Origin: Camellia lanceoleosa
Taxonomy: Eukaryota; Streptophyta; Magnoliopsida; Ericales; Theaceae
DNA length: 64,000 nt
Reading direction: 5' to 3'
Assembly: GCA_025200525.1 (NCBI GenBank)
Contig: CM045767.1
Span: 123,802,346-123,866,345, forward strand
The position numbers and the translations under genes are program-made. The notes under the pieces are model-generated. The model was given only the letters and a program-made list of their open reading frames with translations. It did no database searches and was not told the DNA's origin. Shown one piece after another: positions 1-11,240 of the stretch (positions within the stretch are counted from its first letter, which is position 1; every line of letters starts with the position of its first letter).

Positions 1-2107
1 GCCTTGGCAGATGCTTCATGAATGGGGTCTTCAACCAAGTCAGTAGCAGGAACAGTCACTTTCTTTCTCTTCCTTCTTGGCAATGATACTACCGGCTCCT
101 TTTCGACCTTCCTCTCTTTAACTTGGGGTTCAAATTCTTCAGAGGTAAGTTCTTTCTCCACTATTATGGTAGTTGCCTCGTGAGTAGGATTTTCGATTAT
201 AGCAGAAGGGGAGACAGCCACATTTTGTCTCTTTGTTCTTTACAGAGGTACTTCTTGCTCGTGCTCAACCTCTCTCTTTTCTGCCTGAGATTCAGATTCC
301 TCGGAAGGGAGGATTAGCTTCCTTTTCTTTTTCTATTGTTGTCTCTCTTTGAGAGTAGTTAAAGTTTCAGCTCTCTCAGGAGATTTTTCTTGTGGGGACC
401 CTGCACCAAAAAATATGAGTGTAAAGGAAACGAACAAAAAATTTAAAAGGAAAAAGGAACTTGAAAATACTAACCCTTTTTTGAGGCAGCTCTAGTGACT
501 CTAGATGGAAGGGGTGAAGTTACGGGAGCAGTTTTGGCAGCTTCGGGAAGAGGGGGAATGTTCTCAACTATTGCTGAATTAGCCTTCGAAAGCACTCCTA
601 ACCCTATTACCAAGTCATGAGGGTGTATAGATAGGCGCACTTCCATATTGGCTGTCTACCAGTTCTGGAATCTTTTCAAAACTAAGCCAGATGGAAGAAA
701 TGGTACAAATTGGAATTCATTCAATTCCTTCAACAGTTTGAATATTGCCGCCTCTAGCTTGAATTTCGATATTCTCAAGTCTCTAGCCATAAGGTGGACA
801 TTCTATAGACTGCAAAGTGGAACAGGTATCCCTTGAGTGAGCCCAAATTGTCTGGCAAACTGAGAAGGGCAATACACCTCAGATATGCATTTATAAGCTC
901 GAGGGTTTAAAGTGCCAATGAACAACTCCCTTGGTAGCAGTATAGAGGCCCACATATCTTTATGAGGTGTGGTGGAGCACTCTTTATCAGCCAGAAAAGT
1001 TTACAGCCAGGCCGGTCCTTTATTGGCATCGAAAGGACAAAAGAAGGAGGCAGATGGAGAAATAGGAAGTTGGTGAAAGAAAGCAAGGTAATAAGCAAAG
1101 GAAGCAGGATAAAGAACAATCCTAGCATACTTCTCCCCATAGGTGCTAGGATACTGAACAAGGAATTTTAGGTATTTAGAATGCAGATCAGTGAAATAGG
1201 CGAAGAGCCAGAGCTGGAGCATCCAGAGGGGACCTCCTTGGTTAACATCAAGAGGTCTTTCACAGAATTGGGAGCAAGCTTTGTAAACATGACCTAAAAG
1301 ATAAGGAGCAAGAGCTATACGTTTTTTCAAGACAAGTGCCTTCGCGAGTGGAGTGAACTCAGGCATAATCCTCTGAGATGATGTGTAAAAGAGAAATTTG
1401 CATAACCAGTATAAAATGAAGGAAAAAAGTTCTCTGTCTTTCACGGGGCCTTCCCTTTTATTTTTAGCCTTTACGAAGTCACTGTAAGAGGAGTTTAAGG
1501 CTGGAAGGGAAAATTTGATAGGGAGGTCTGGGTAGTTTGGAGTGAAAGGAGAGCCAAGGGGTGAAAGCCCTAAGAGATGGCAAATATCGAGAATGGTGGG
1601 GGCCATCATGCCGCACCGAAATTGGAAGAAATTAAAAGCCATATTCCAAAAATATAGAGCAGCAGGAATTAAAAAGGGATATTCAGGAATGATGAACCTG
1701 GAAAGACGAAGGGCGTCGAGGATACAGAGCTCCTGTAGGTCATCTTCTCTCACAGGTACAACTCTGTCATACCATTCCTCCCATTCAGTTCTTAATGTCG
1801 GCCAGCAACGATGAGGCCGGATCATTCTCCAATTGCTCCAGTCAAGTCCTCCTTTGTAGAGAAGAAAGTGGTCCTCCAAACGGGGGTATAAAGCTGGAAG
1901 TTGGTCAGGGGCTTCCCGAAAGATGGGACCTAGGACGTACTCTTGTTGGTTGCTGTGGCGAGAAACAAAGAGATGTCCATCTTTAGCGTTTGGCCCACTA
2001 GTTGTTAGCTTGGCAATTTCTTCATCAATACATTGTTTCAAAGCCATGGTAGGACTGATACGGTCGCCAGCAAGCACTTTCAGCGAGGAAGGATCCATTG
2101 GTAGCAA
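1..2107 (-). pseudogene. Plant mobile domain (PMD) gene, antisense ORF of an LTR retrotransposon, broken
   Basis: The ATG is at 2107 and the frame is open for 368 codons to a stop at 1001-1003. The same frame continues with clear protein-like sequence (WASILLPREL, then CPSQFARQFGL) through stops at 803-805 and 656-658 to a donor at 474. A 74-bp intron (474-401, GT to TTTGGTGCAG) joins in phase to an exon rich in Glu, Lys and Arg with a nuclear-signal-like RRKRKK, which runs off the left edge and has two more stops. The first part matches the PMD family (PF10536, aminotransferase-like plant mobile domain): an early WEEWYDRVV segment, then CHLLGLSPLGSPF. PMD proteins include Arabidopsis MAIN/MAIL1 and many TE proteins. 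The LTR at 4660-5433 reads on +, so this gene is antisense to its element, as reported for extra ORFs of Tat-lineage elements. Family call is firm; non-function is inferred from the stops. Confidence 0.85.
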
Positions 2108-3167
2108 GCAAGGAAGAGAGGGTTAACAGAAGATCGGTAGAAAGAAGGGTTTGTGTGTTAAAAGAGCAAGTGATTTCAGAGCACGAAACATAAGGGGTTT
2201 TAAAGAAAAGCCTTTGTGCTTGAAAAATATGTCGCGTAAGTCGTTAAATACTAAAAATACGAATACGAAGAGTTTTCCTTCAATATTGAGAGTTTTTTGA
2301 GGAAAAACACGTCCCGGGTAATGATGCCAGCTTCGAAGTGAAAAATTTGGCTTCGAAACCAGGTTCTGGCGCCAAAAGTCAAGTAACAACGGCTTCGAAG
2401 CACATTTCCATACTTAAAGATGCAAGAATGCTCGAGTATTGGTCTACTTCAAAGGGATTAAAGACCTGTTTGAGGTTTCTTAATGAAAGTAACGACCTTC
2501 GAAGCAAAACTTAGGATTTTTTAAGGATGAGAATTGGTGTTCGAAACATCAAAACCAATCGTTGGTTTCTATATATACAAAAGGAGATTGTCTTTTGAAC
2601 TAAAACAACATGAACTGCCCTTCGAAGCAAAAGTGGTCAATTTAATATTGGTTGACTATATTAACCATGGCCATATACTGGTTATGATTAAAACAAGCTT
2701 TAAGGAGTAAGATTGTTAAATTCGAAGCACTAATTCTAAATGATATCAGCCAAAACTGTCAACTTTATTCCATAAATTGGAAAAGTCATGTTGGTTTCTT
2801 TTAGTGTTTCATTAACATCAATTGAGTCCAGGTTCGAAGGATGAGGTTGTTAAATTCGAAACACTAATTCTAAATGATATCAGCCAGAATTGTCAACTTT
2901 ATTCCATAAATTGGAAAAGTCATGTTGGTTCCTTTTAGTGTTTCATTAAAAACGATTGAGTCCAGATTCGAAGGATGGGATTATTCAGTTCGAAGCCCTG
3001 AATTCGCTTTCAAAGACAAATGGGGACAAAATCAAACAATGCCAAACAAAGAGAAAAGACTTAGATGTATCAGAATAAAACGATTACATTAAAAGCTCCT
3101 TTTTTGGTACAAATTCCAGTTCATAGAAGTAAGGAATAGAATAAATGACAAGATCATGAAATTTGGT
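2108..3167. other. Non-coding spacer with scattered TTCGAAG motifs
   Basis: AT-rich stretch between the two antisense ORFs. TTCGAAG and TTCGAA recur many times, in some places as part of the tandem duplication at 2702-2969. No convincing ORF was seen; the 88-codon minus frame at 2123-2389 has no recognisable features. It would be the 5' leader and promoter side of the PMD gene. Confidence 0.5.
2702..2969. repeat. Tandem duplication, two copies of about 134 bp
   Basis: The string TTGTTAAATTCGAA begins at 2713 and again at 2847, and about 134 bp on each side match with few changes (shared landmarks: GATATCAGCCA, CATAAATTGGAAAAG, TTTTAGTGTTTCATTAA). Each copy carries TTCGAAG motifs. It lies upstream of the antisense PMD gene, where a duplicated enhancer-like unit would sit; that role is inference. 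Confidence 0.85.
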
Positions 3168-4468
3168 CTAACTATGATTGATGAATTTCTGTTCTTTCTT
3201 TATTTTGTCTTCTATTTCCTCTAGAAGTGGTTGTTGAAGTTGGTGTACCCTCACTTCGTAAAAGAGCTCTTCGGCCTTTAGTTCAAACGCCGTTTCTCTC
3301 AGTCCTTGTTCCAACTCATCCATTTCCAAATCATCCAAATACGCAAAGTCCTTATTTTGAAAGTCATTGTATTCTTCGACGAGATTCTCCGCTTCGTATT
3401 GGGTGTGAATTCGGAATGATGAAAGTTGATCCAAGGATTGAGTGGTAGCCAAAGAAATGCGGTGCCAATGGAGAAGCGATGGAAGTTGGTCCAAAAACAC
3501 GTGAAATTCTGCTTGAGCAATGGGGTTGAGAACATGGCCCTAAATTAGAATATTACAAGCCCATCGAAGGTTCTTGAAGGGAACATCATCCTCAAGAACA
3601 TTGAAGGGTAGGTGAGAAAAGGCTGCAAGCAGGAGTTGGGCTTGTTTTTGTTAAGTTAAAGTAGGAGGAGGTGGAAGCTCGTAAGGAGGAAAAACTTTCT
3701 CCTCAGAAAGAGTAAGCTTCAACCTCTCTATCCAGGAAAGTTTTTTCAGAGGAGGAGGTATGAAAGCCCCCATTTCGAAAGAAAGAGGAAACTGAGGAAC
3801 ATTGACGCAATCGAGCCAGTCAGAAGGATGAAGCTTCGCTTTCTTGGCCAAAAATGATGGATTATACCCTTGTGCCTCTTCGAGGCGTCGAGCGGCATGC
3901 ACTATTTTTGTAAGCATGGAGGATGTGTGCTATGCCTCAAGCAAATTCTCCTCTAAACTGCGTCGATGGTCAATGGGCACGTAGGGATAGACCACCGAAT
4001 TTCGTACATAGGAAGGAAACTCAAAGGGTCAATACACTCGATAAAGTGATGATTGATTCGTTCCCTCAAATCACAGGTTTCAGGTTCGGACCAGCTTGTC
4101 CAGTCAGAAGCCCCAGAAGAGGAAGAAGTTGCAGCCTTATCCCATGCAGAGGGTTGTGAAGAAGAACTGCCCATGTCCATAGTGGCGAATCTCTGAACCA
4201 AAGGAGTAAGAGCAGTTTGTTTGTAGTCCAAGGATGAGTCAGAAAAAGAACTTCCTATGTCCATATTTGTAAGTTTCTGAATCGAAGGATTAAGAGCAGT
4301 ATGTTCGAAATCCAAAGGATGGTAATTTGCAAAGGCATCCATGACCTGAATATAGAAAGGTGGGTAAAGGTGGCTAATTAATACATGGAGGTTCTTTCGA
4401 GGAGGAACAGCATCATCATATGACTCCTCATGTGCTCGATCAATGAAGGAGAAGACTGATTCGGCCAT
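3168..4468 (-). pseudogene. Second antisense ORF of the same retroelement, unknown family, frameshifted
   Basis: Minus-strand reading begins at ATG 4468 and runs 171 codons to 3953. It then shifts frame (SLEENLLEA, stop at 3932-3930) and continues as a 3917-3651 segment, a stop, and a 3500-3168 segment in the same frame as 3917. The N-terminal part has two imperfect repeats of a roughly 29-residue unit, each with TAL-P-(I/V)Q followed by a TMDMGSS or TNMDIGSS type string. The middle is Pro/Leu-rich (FIPPPLKKLSWIERLK) and the C-terminal part is acidic and likely coiled coil (ENLVEEYNDFQ, LEEIEDKIKKEQ). I do not recognise the family. It lies between the PMD gene and the polypurine tract of the LTR, both antisense to the element. 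One gene with decay is the simplest reading; introns explaining some breaks cannot be excluded. Confidence 0.55.
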
Positions 4469-4659
4469 AAAATGTATCAGCCTATTCGAATACTAAGGTA
4501 GTGGGGGTGTTCGAAGGGTTGAAGGAGAGTTTAATGCCGATCATAAATGGCAGTTGCATTTCTGGGAGAATGCAAAGCCCATACACGTTCTAAGACGTGG
4601 GAAAAAGCCTGTGATCCACTAATGTCACCAAGTATTGGGTATATTAGTGCGGGGGGTAA
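4469..4659 (+). other. Segment ending in a polypurine-tract-like run before the 3' LTR
   Basis: The last bases before the LTR are GCGGGGGGTAA (4649-4659), followed at once by TGTCGGC. A G-rich run directly before a TG start is the usual primer site for plus-strand synthesis and marks the LTR as the 3' copy of an element read on +. Confidence 0.55.
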
Positions 4660-5433
4660 TGTCGGCTATATATTTTGTAAAAGCCAATCACCATTCGACA
4701 CGTGGCAGAGTAAGGGTAATATAGGAAGACTATTCAAGTCTTTGATCCTGATCGTACACGTGGCAGCTAATATTGGTTCTCGCGTGATCTGAGTAGCATT
4801 GGATCAATAAAGAGATGCAAGGTGACGTGGCTTCAACGGTTACTCACATTCAAATTCAAATACAGGAGGGAAGCCCAACTGCAAGTGATGTCGTAGTGGA
4901 ACTACTTTTAAGTCAGCATGATCTGTGATCATGGAGGAGCAGTTCGATGGTTTGAAGTGCAGTTCGATGGTCATCCTTGAGAAGTATAAATAGCAGAGAA
5001 GGTCCCAGAAAAAAGCCCCAGACTCAGATCCAACAAACCAGTCATTTACTTCATATTTTCTTTTCCAGTTTTACATTTTTAGTCTTTACATTTCCTGTTC
5101 TTCAAATTCCTGTTCTTTACATTCCAGCACTGCACTTCGTTCATAGAAGTAGTTTCAAGTAGATTGTTGCTGTAAACCTCTACGAGGTTGAGTTTGGATC
5201 ATTGTAAGTTTTCATTCTAATGAAATACTTCGATTGTTTTTCATTTAACTGTTATTTCGCTTAATTTCTCCTAAGTCAAGCCACCAGTAAAAGTCATTTT
5301 CATTGAGGCTGAAAGAACTAAAACACAATCGTCTGATAATTGGTTGGCAATTACAATTTCTGTAAGGACTGATTGATCCTTGTTGGCACGCTCGCATTTA
5401 CAAAAATACCCTTTGAAAGCCAAAAAGCCAACA
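4660..5433 (+). mobile_element. 3' LTR of the retrotransposon carrying antisense ORFs
   Basis: It starts TGTCGGC and ends GCCAACA, an imperfect terminal inverted repeat (one mismatch in seven) with TG...CA ends. It contains CACGTGGCAG-type G-box cores (near 4700 and 4757), a TATAAATA box at 4985-4992 and an AATGAAAT polyadenylation-like signal near 5220, in the right order for U3-R-U5 on +. Only one LTR is in the window, so the partner LTR and target duplication could not be checked and the right end rests on the inverted repeat alone. Length 774 bp. Confidence 0.65.
4985..4992 (+). promoter_or_regulatory. TATA box of the LTR promoter
   Basis: TATAAATA lies about 325 bp into the LTR, with a purine/C-rich likely start region about 30 bp downstream. 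The G-box-like CACGTGGC sites upstream fit a U3 promoter. Confidence 0.6.
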
Positions 5434-5660
5434 GGTGGCGAGTTGGTGGCAGGTGGGTGGTGGGTGGTGGTGGTGGCAGGTGGGTGGTGAGTGGTGGTGG
5501 GGAGTGGGTGGTGGTGGCGGAAGACGGTGGTAGAAAATGGTGGCAGGTGGTGGTGGCAGGTGGGTGGTGAGTGGTGGCGGCAGGTGGTGGTGGGGAGTGG
5601 GTGGTGGTGGTGGAAGACGGTGGTGGAAAGTGGTGGCGGGTGGTGGCTAGTGTTGGGTGG
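5434..5660 (+). repeat. GGTGG-rich low-complexity tract
   Basis: Imperfect repeats built from GGTGGTGGCAGGTGGGTGG-type units with almost no C on + (a few CAGG and GGCGG interruptions), ending in a poly-A run near 5660. Runs of two and three G at short spacing make the + strand a candidate for G-quadruplex formation. Apparent His/Pro/Thr-rich reading frames on - are by-products of the repeat. Confidence 0.85.
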
Positions 5661-6357
5661 TAAAAAAAAAAAAAACTCAAAACTCAAAACGGAAATATAT
5701 TTTTTGAGTTTACATTTTTTGGCCAAATTTATAAACTGGGACCACTGATTTATAAATCAAAAATTTACCAAACAAGTATTTATTTGAGTTTTTTTAAAAT
5801 TTTTGTAAATATAAACTGAAAACTGAAAACGTAAGTGTTACCAAACGACACCCTATCTTTTTTTCCTTAACTTTTTAGTCCAAAAAGACAAAAAAAATAT
5901 ACTTATTTAGGACACCCCAAACAACCCTGACCATATTCCCTCATTGATTGCCCTCTCTCTTTTTTTAGGTAAGTCTTCGGTGATGATGATGTTCATGTTC
6001 TTGCTGTCGATGACAGTCTCGTCGATTGAAAAGTCATCGAACGATTGCCCAAAATCTCCTCTTGTAAAGGTAATAAACAAATTCGTATTTTTTTGGCATC
6101 CATTTTCATGCACATCAAGTAATTGATTAAATGTGTCAACGGGTTTGTTTTGTTTGTGTTGATAGTCACCGCAGTGGATAGTGGAAAGGAGAGCTCTGCC
6201 ACTATGGATTGAACAAAATTTGAGTCTACGAAATGGACCATATTTTGGTACACACATATATTTGATGGACAGTTTTTATGTTAAGCATAAAAATTGTCAT
6301 GGTATATTTGACCCCGCATCACTAAATTATGTTGAGGTGGGCTGTGGTCATCGTGGA
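5661..6357. other. AT-rich spacer with two weak exon-like blocks
   Basis: No recognised gene. Two + blocks have intron-like borders: 5970-6069 (TTTTTTTAG before, GTAATA after) and 6167-6363 (GTTGATAG before), the second reading SPQWIVERRALPLWIEQ. I do not recognise either; they may be remnants of a captured gene. Confidence 0.25.
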
Positions 6358-6599
6358 TATTAATTTGGGATTTTTATTGATAAGTCCAATTTAGAAGTGT
6401 ATTAACCCAAGAAATCCATGAAAGAATTTTTTAACCCATTTAGTCCCATGTATGTATAGTTTTATTCCATAAAGTCCATTTTCTTGATTTACACTATTTT
6501 CTTGAACACTTATGCCCTTATATTTAATTTTGATACCCTTATAAATATTTTTTGAACGATTAGCAATTTAATGATGTGAACATTTATATTTTAAAATTC

Positions 6600-7487
6600 A
6601 CATTGGTAGGAATGTAAAATTAGCCCGTGGGCGGCCTGAAACCCACCCGCGAGCCGGGGCGGGCTCGGCCCGTTGACAATGTGAATATTCACATTGACAT
6701 GTTAACATTCACATTAATAGGAGTGTAAAATTGGCCCGCGTCCCGTGGCGGCGCGAAACCCGCCCGCAGCCCATGGGCGGCCCGGGGCGGGCCCGGTCCG
6801 GCCCGTTGACAATGTGAATATTCACATTGACATGTTAACATTCACATTGATAAGAGTATAAAATTGGCTCGCTGCCCGGGGCGGGCCTGACCCGGCCCGT
6901 TGACAATGTGAATATTCACATTGACATGTTAACATTCACATTGATAGGAGTGTGAAATTAGCCCGCGTCTCGTGGTTGTCCGAAACCATTGACGCGAACT
7001 GGCCCGGCCTGTTGACAATGTGAATATTCACATTGACATGTTAACATTTACATTGATAAGAGTATAAAATTGGCCAGAAGTCCAGGGCGAGCCCGACCCG
7101 GGCCGACTCATTGACAATGTGAATATTCACATTGACATGTTAACATTCACATTAATAGGAGTGTAAAATTGGCCCCCTCCCCGCAAAGGCGAACTCTCGC
7201 TCGGCCATGGACGGCCGGCGACGCTGTCCGCTCGTTGACAATATGAATATTCACATTGACATGTTAACATTCACATTGATAAGAGTATAAAATTTGCTGC
7301 CCATGGGCGACCAATGCCCGCCTGACATGTTGACAAAGGCGATGTGAATATTCACATTGACATGTTAACATTCACATTGATAAGAGCGTAAAATTGGCCC
7401 ACAGCCCGACCGATGTCAATGTGAATATTCACATTGACATGTTAACATTCACATTGATAGGAGTGTGAAATTAGCCCGCGCCCCGTG
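6600..7487 (+). repeat. Left-arm tandem array: palindromic AT core plus variable GC spacer
   Basis: About eight units of roughly 80-130 bp. The conserved core includes CAATGTGAATATTCACATTG (a perfect 20-bp palindrome) followed by a spaced ATGTTAACAT palindrome and GATAGGAGTGTAAAATTGG. Spacers between cores are rich in GCCCG and GGGCGG and differ in length and sequence from unit to unit. The array resumes on the other side of the solo LTR at 9938. Confidence 0.9.
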
Positions 7488-9937
7488 TGTCACGACCCAA
7501 ACCCGCCCTTATGGGTTTAGCACCGTTACCGGCCAGTAGTCCGAGATCACCGAAGGCCTGCTTAACAGTAATACAGTAATACAGAGTACAAGGGCTTGGC
7601 GGAAGCCAATACAGTAAATAAACAATGTCCAATGAGCTATGACAGTCTGTATGCCAAAAGATTTTTCATATATATTTACATAGACAGTACAGAATAGTAT
7701 ATATACATACATATCATTCAGGAAACAGGGACCAAATCCCTATTAACAGTACAGTACGGTGCAAAACATTAAGTCTATACAGTATTACAAAAACAGTACA
7801 GGGACAGACGGGGAAATAAAAACACCCCTGAGCCATAGCTTGGCAGGCTCGGAACCTCGCAGTGAGGCACAATAGTTGGCTTGACAAAAAGGGGAGTCTA
7901 ACTCACGCTCCTAGCTCCGATTTGGTGGCTGAGCACCTACATATATATATAAACAGTGAGCTAAAGCCCAGTGAATAACATAATGCATAAAGAGGTTAAG
8001 AATGAAATGTCCTTAAGTAATGAAAATAGTTCATTGATTCAGTATATCAGTCATTCAGTCATATGTGGTACATCCACTAGCATAACAGTACAATAAACAG
8101 TAGGTCATAAAAGACCGAGCAGTAATAATGGCCATCAATCGATGAAATGAGTGGTTCCAACGAGGAACCGATAACGATAAAGAAATGAGGTGTTAAGGAT
8201 GCCACAAAGATGCTGTCGATATAGGACATACATTCATTCAAGAACAATATTAGTTCAAGAAATGCCTGATTCAAGATTCGTAAGATAATCATTTTGAACA
8301 TATCTTTACACAATTGTTACTCACAAAGTTCTGGGCTATAAGCAGCTAGAGCGCGTCCCCGAGAGCCAACCCTAAATAGTTAACAAATAGAACACACACT
8401 AAGTTTCACAGTTGAGAAGGATGATAACTTAATCCCTAAATTGCCTCGGTGTGGTTCTACATCTATATCCTCATTAAGATGTCTTAAAATAGGCCTAAGA
8501 ATGCTTAGAATGAGATGAGGATGTAAAGATGCACTCAGAAAATATTTTACAAAACTTGCTGAAAACAGGGGTCTCGCTCGAGCGAGGCTTTCTTCGCTCG
8601 AGCGAGCTTGCCAAAACAAAGGGTTCGCTCAAGCGAGGAATCCTTCGCTCGAGCGGTCTGTAAAAATGCAAAAAGTCTTGGATCTTTGAGTTTTTACGCC
8701 GATGCTCGCCGGCGTGAGACCAACTCCTCGCCGAAGCGTAGGTCTCTTCGCTCGGCGTCACGCGTATCAAGATTCTGAGAGCTTGAAATTTACGCTCGAG
8801 CCACCATTCCTTCGCTCGAGCGTAGCTCAGAGTAAACGATGGTCGCTCGAGCGTAGAATCCTTCGCTCGAGCGAAGAAGCCAAATCTGGAATTTCCAAGT
8901 TTGCCTCCCAAGCTCAAACCAAGCATTCTACAGCTCTAAACTCGGCCTCTTGGGCCCAAATTCTGGGAAACACATCTAAACTCAATATACAACAAGTTTC
9001 AAAGCTCAATTTGTGAATTTAAAGCCCAAGGGTGAGTCAATTAAACCCATTTTCAAACCCAATTTCATGAACATGAAGAACATGCAAACATGCATGAATT
9101 GAAATCATTTCAAAGCTTCAATTTGATGCTCTAGTGAGCCAATTGTTCCAAAACCAAGTTGAAAACATGGACTTAAGCTTAATTATGAACATGCATGTGA
9201 CAATATGCCATGAAAACAACTTAAAATTCATTACTACAACATGCATGCATGAAATGAACTACAATTCAACATGCTAGACCCAATTCATGACTTGGCTCTT
9301 CAATTTGACATAAACCAAGCAACAAAATGACTAGAATTCACAATTAAGAAGATAAGTGCCCTACCTTAAGCCTTCAATGCAAGACTAGAAGCTCAAACTA
9401 GGCAAGTCTCCTACAATTATTCAAGTTGACAAGCCAATTCACAAGAAGGAGCTCAAATCTCTCTTAATTCTCTCCCTCACTCTCTATTTCGGTGGGAGCA
9501 AGAAATGGGCTGAGCAAAAGTGTTTTGATCTAATGTAATAAGGCTCAAGAGGGCATAGATAATGGCCACTAAGTGGTCTAATTGTAAATAAGTCAAACTT
9601 CGCATTTTATCAATATTTAATCTAATTTAATCATACCTAATTAGTTTTCGGGTAATTACACCATAAAATCACATAAATTATGATGATCATAAAACACTAG
9701 TCGGTTTCGGATTCGGCCGCCGATAAGGCCTTCAATTCGCGATTTAAACATAAACATACAAACAGATAATCAAATAGTCAAACAGATAGAATGCAAAATA
9801 ACATATATACTAAGTCAATTCAGTTCCGGTTTCCAGTCAATCAGTGCAGTATTTCAGTTAATCCAATTATCAGTCATAATCAGTCATAGTTTAGCAGTAA
9901 TCGGTAGTAAATCGGTAAACAGTGGCGAGGGTTATTA
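7488..9937 (-). mobile_element. Solo LTR (chromovirus-like), copy 1
   Basis: It starts TGTCACGACCC like the element at 53878 and matches it over most of its length, with internal landmarks such as GCTGAGCACCTACATATATA, AAGCCCAGTGAATAACAT and clustered CGCTCGAGCG sites at about 8573-8875. It ends GTTATTA, two bases short of the TTACA end of the other copy. The 5-bp CCGTG occurs at 7483-7487 and 9938-9942, a target duplication. No internal region or second LTR follows, so it is a solo LTR. By end motifs (TGTAACAACCC start and GGGTCGTGACA end on -), its sense strand is probably minus. Confidence 0.85.
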
Positions 9938-11240
9938 CCGTGGTCGCCGAAACCCGCTACGCGGCGAAAGGCGGCTTGTTGACAATGTGAATATTTACAT
10001 TGACATGTTAACATTCACATTAATAAGAGTGTAAAATTGGCCCGTGACCCGTGGGCAGCCCGAAGCTCGACCTCGGATCGGGGCAGGCCTGGCCTGTTGG
10101 CAATGTGAATATTCACATTGACATGTTAACATTCACATTGATAGGAGTGTAAAATTAGCCCGCGTTGACATGTTAACATTAACATTGATAGGTGTAAAAT
10201 TTGTCCGCCGGCTTCGCTGCACGGTAGGTGACGGACCCAAACCCCGCATACTGGGCGCCCATGACGCGAGTCAATTTTACACTCTTATCAATGTGAATGT
10301 TAACATGTCAATGTGAATATTTATATTGTCAACAGGCCGGGCCCGCCTCGGGCCGTCCACGGGCCGTGGGCGGGTTTCGGGCAGCCACGGGGCACGGGCT
10401 GATGTTACACTCTTATCAATGTGAATGTTAACATGTCAATATGAATATTCACGTTGTCAACGGGCCGAGCCCGTCCCGGCCCGGGGCCGGGCTTTGGGTT
10501 ACCCACGGGTCACGGGCCAATTTATCAATGCTAATGTTAATATGTCAATGTGAATATTCACATTGTCAACAGTCGCCGTCCTTAGGCGCAATGCGGGCCC
10601 ACGCCCGGACCAATTTACACTCTATCAATGTGAATGTTAATATGTCAATGTGAATATTCACATTGTCAACATGGCCGGTCGCCGGCTTCGCCATTATGGG
10701 ACGCGAGTCAATTTTACATTCTTATCAATGTGAATGTTAACATGTCAATGTGAATATTCACATTGTCAACAACCGGCCGCTCGCTCGAGTCGCCCATGGG
10801 TCGTTTTCGGCAAACCCATGGGCTAATTTTATACTCTTATCAATGTGAATGTTAACATGTCAATGTGAATATTCACATTATCAACGGGTCGGACCGGGCC
10901 CACCCAGGGCAACCCACGAGCTGCGGGCGGGTTTTGGGCCGGCCACAGGCCGCGGGCTAATTTTACACTCTTATCAATGTGAATGTTAATATGTCAATGT
11001 GAATATTCACATTGTCAACGGGCCAGGCCCGCCCCGACCGGGGCTCGGGCTGCGGGCTGCCCACGGGTCACATGCCAATTTTACACTCTTATCAATGTTA
11101 ATGTTAATATATCAATGTGAATATTCACATTGTGAACGGGCCGTCTGCTCGCCGGCAAGGCAAAGGGCTTTGCCACCACCGGTCAATTTACAATTCTATC
11201 AATGTGAATGTTAACTTGTAAATGTGAATATTCACATTAT
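9938..11240. repeat. Remainder of left-arm array and whole right-arm array, with inversion point
   Basis: Units to about 10200 have the same orientation as 6600-7487. From about 10262 they run reversed (TCAATTTTACACTCTTATC, then the core palindromes, then the GC spacer). About eleven to twelve cores are visible. The turn at 10200-10260 holds GGCTTCGCTGCACGG and is the centre of the foldback. Confidence 0.9.

Noticed and set aside
5271..5726. Minus-strand His/Pro/Thr-rich ORFs of 109 and 151 codons
   Set aside because: They are translations of the GGTGG tract in alternate frames and have no other content.
6600..7487. CRISPR-like appearance: conserved repeats with variable spacers
   Set aside because: Repeat and spacer lengths vary widely, the array is part of an inverted-repeat transposon with a 9-bp duplication, and the DNA is plant nuclear.
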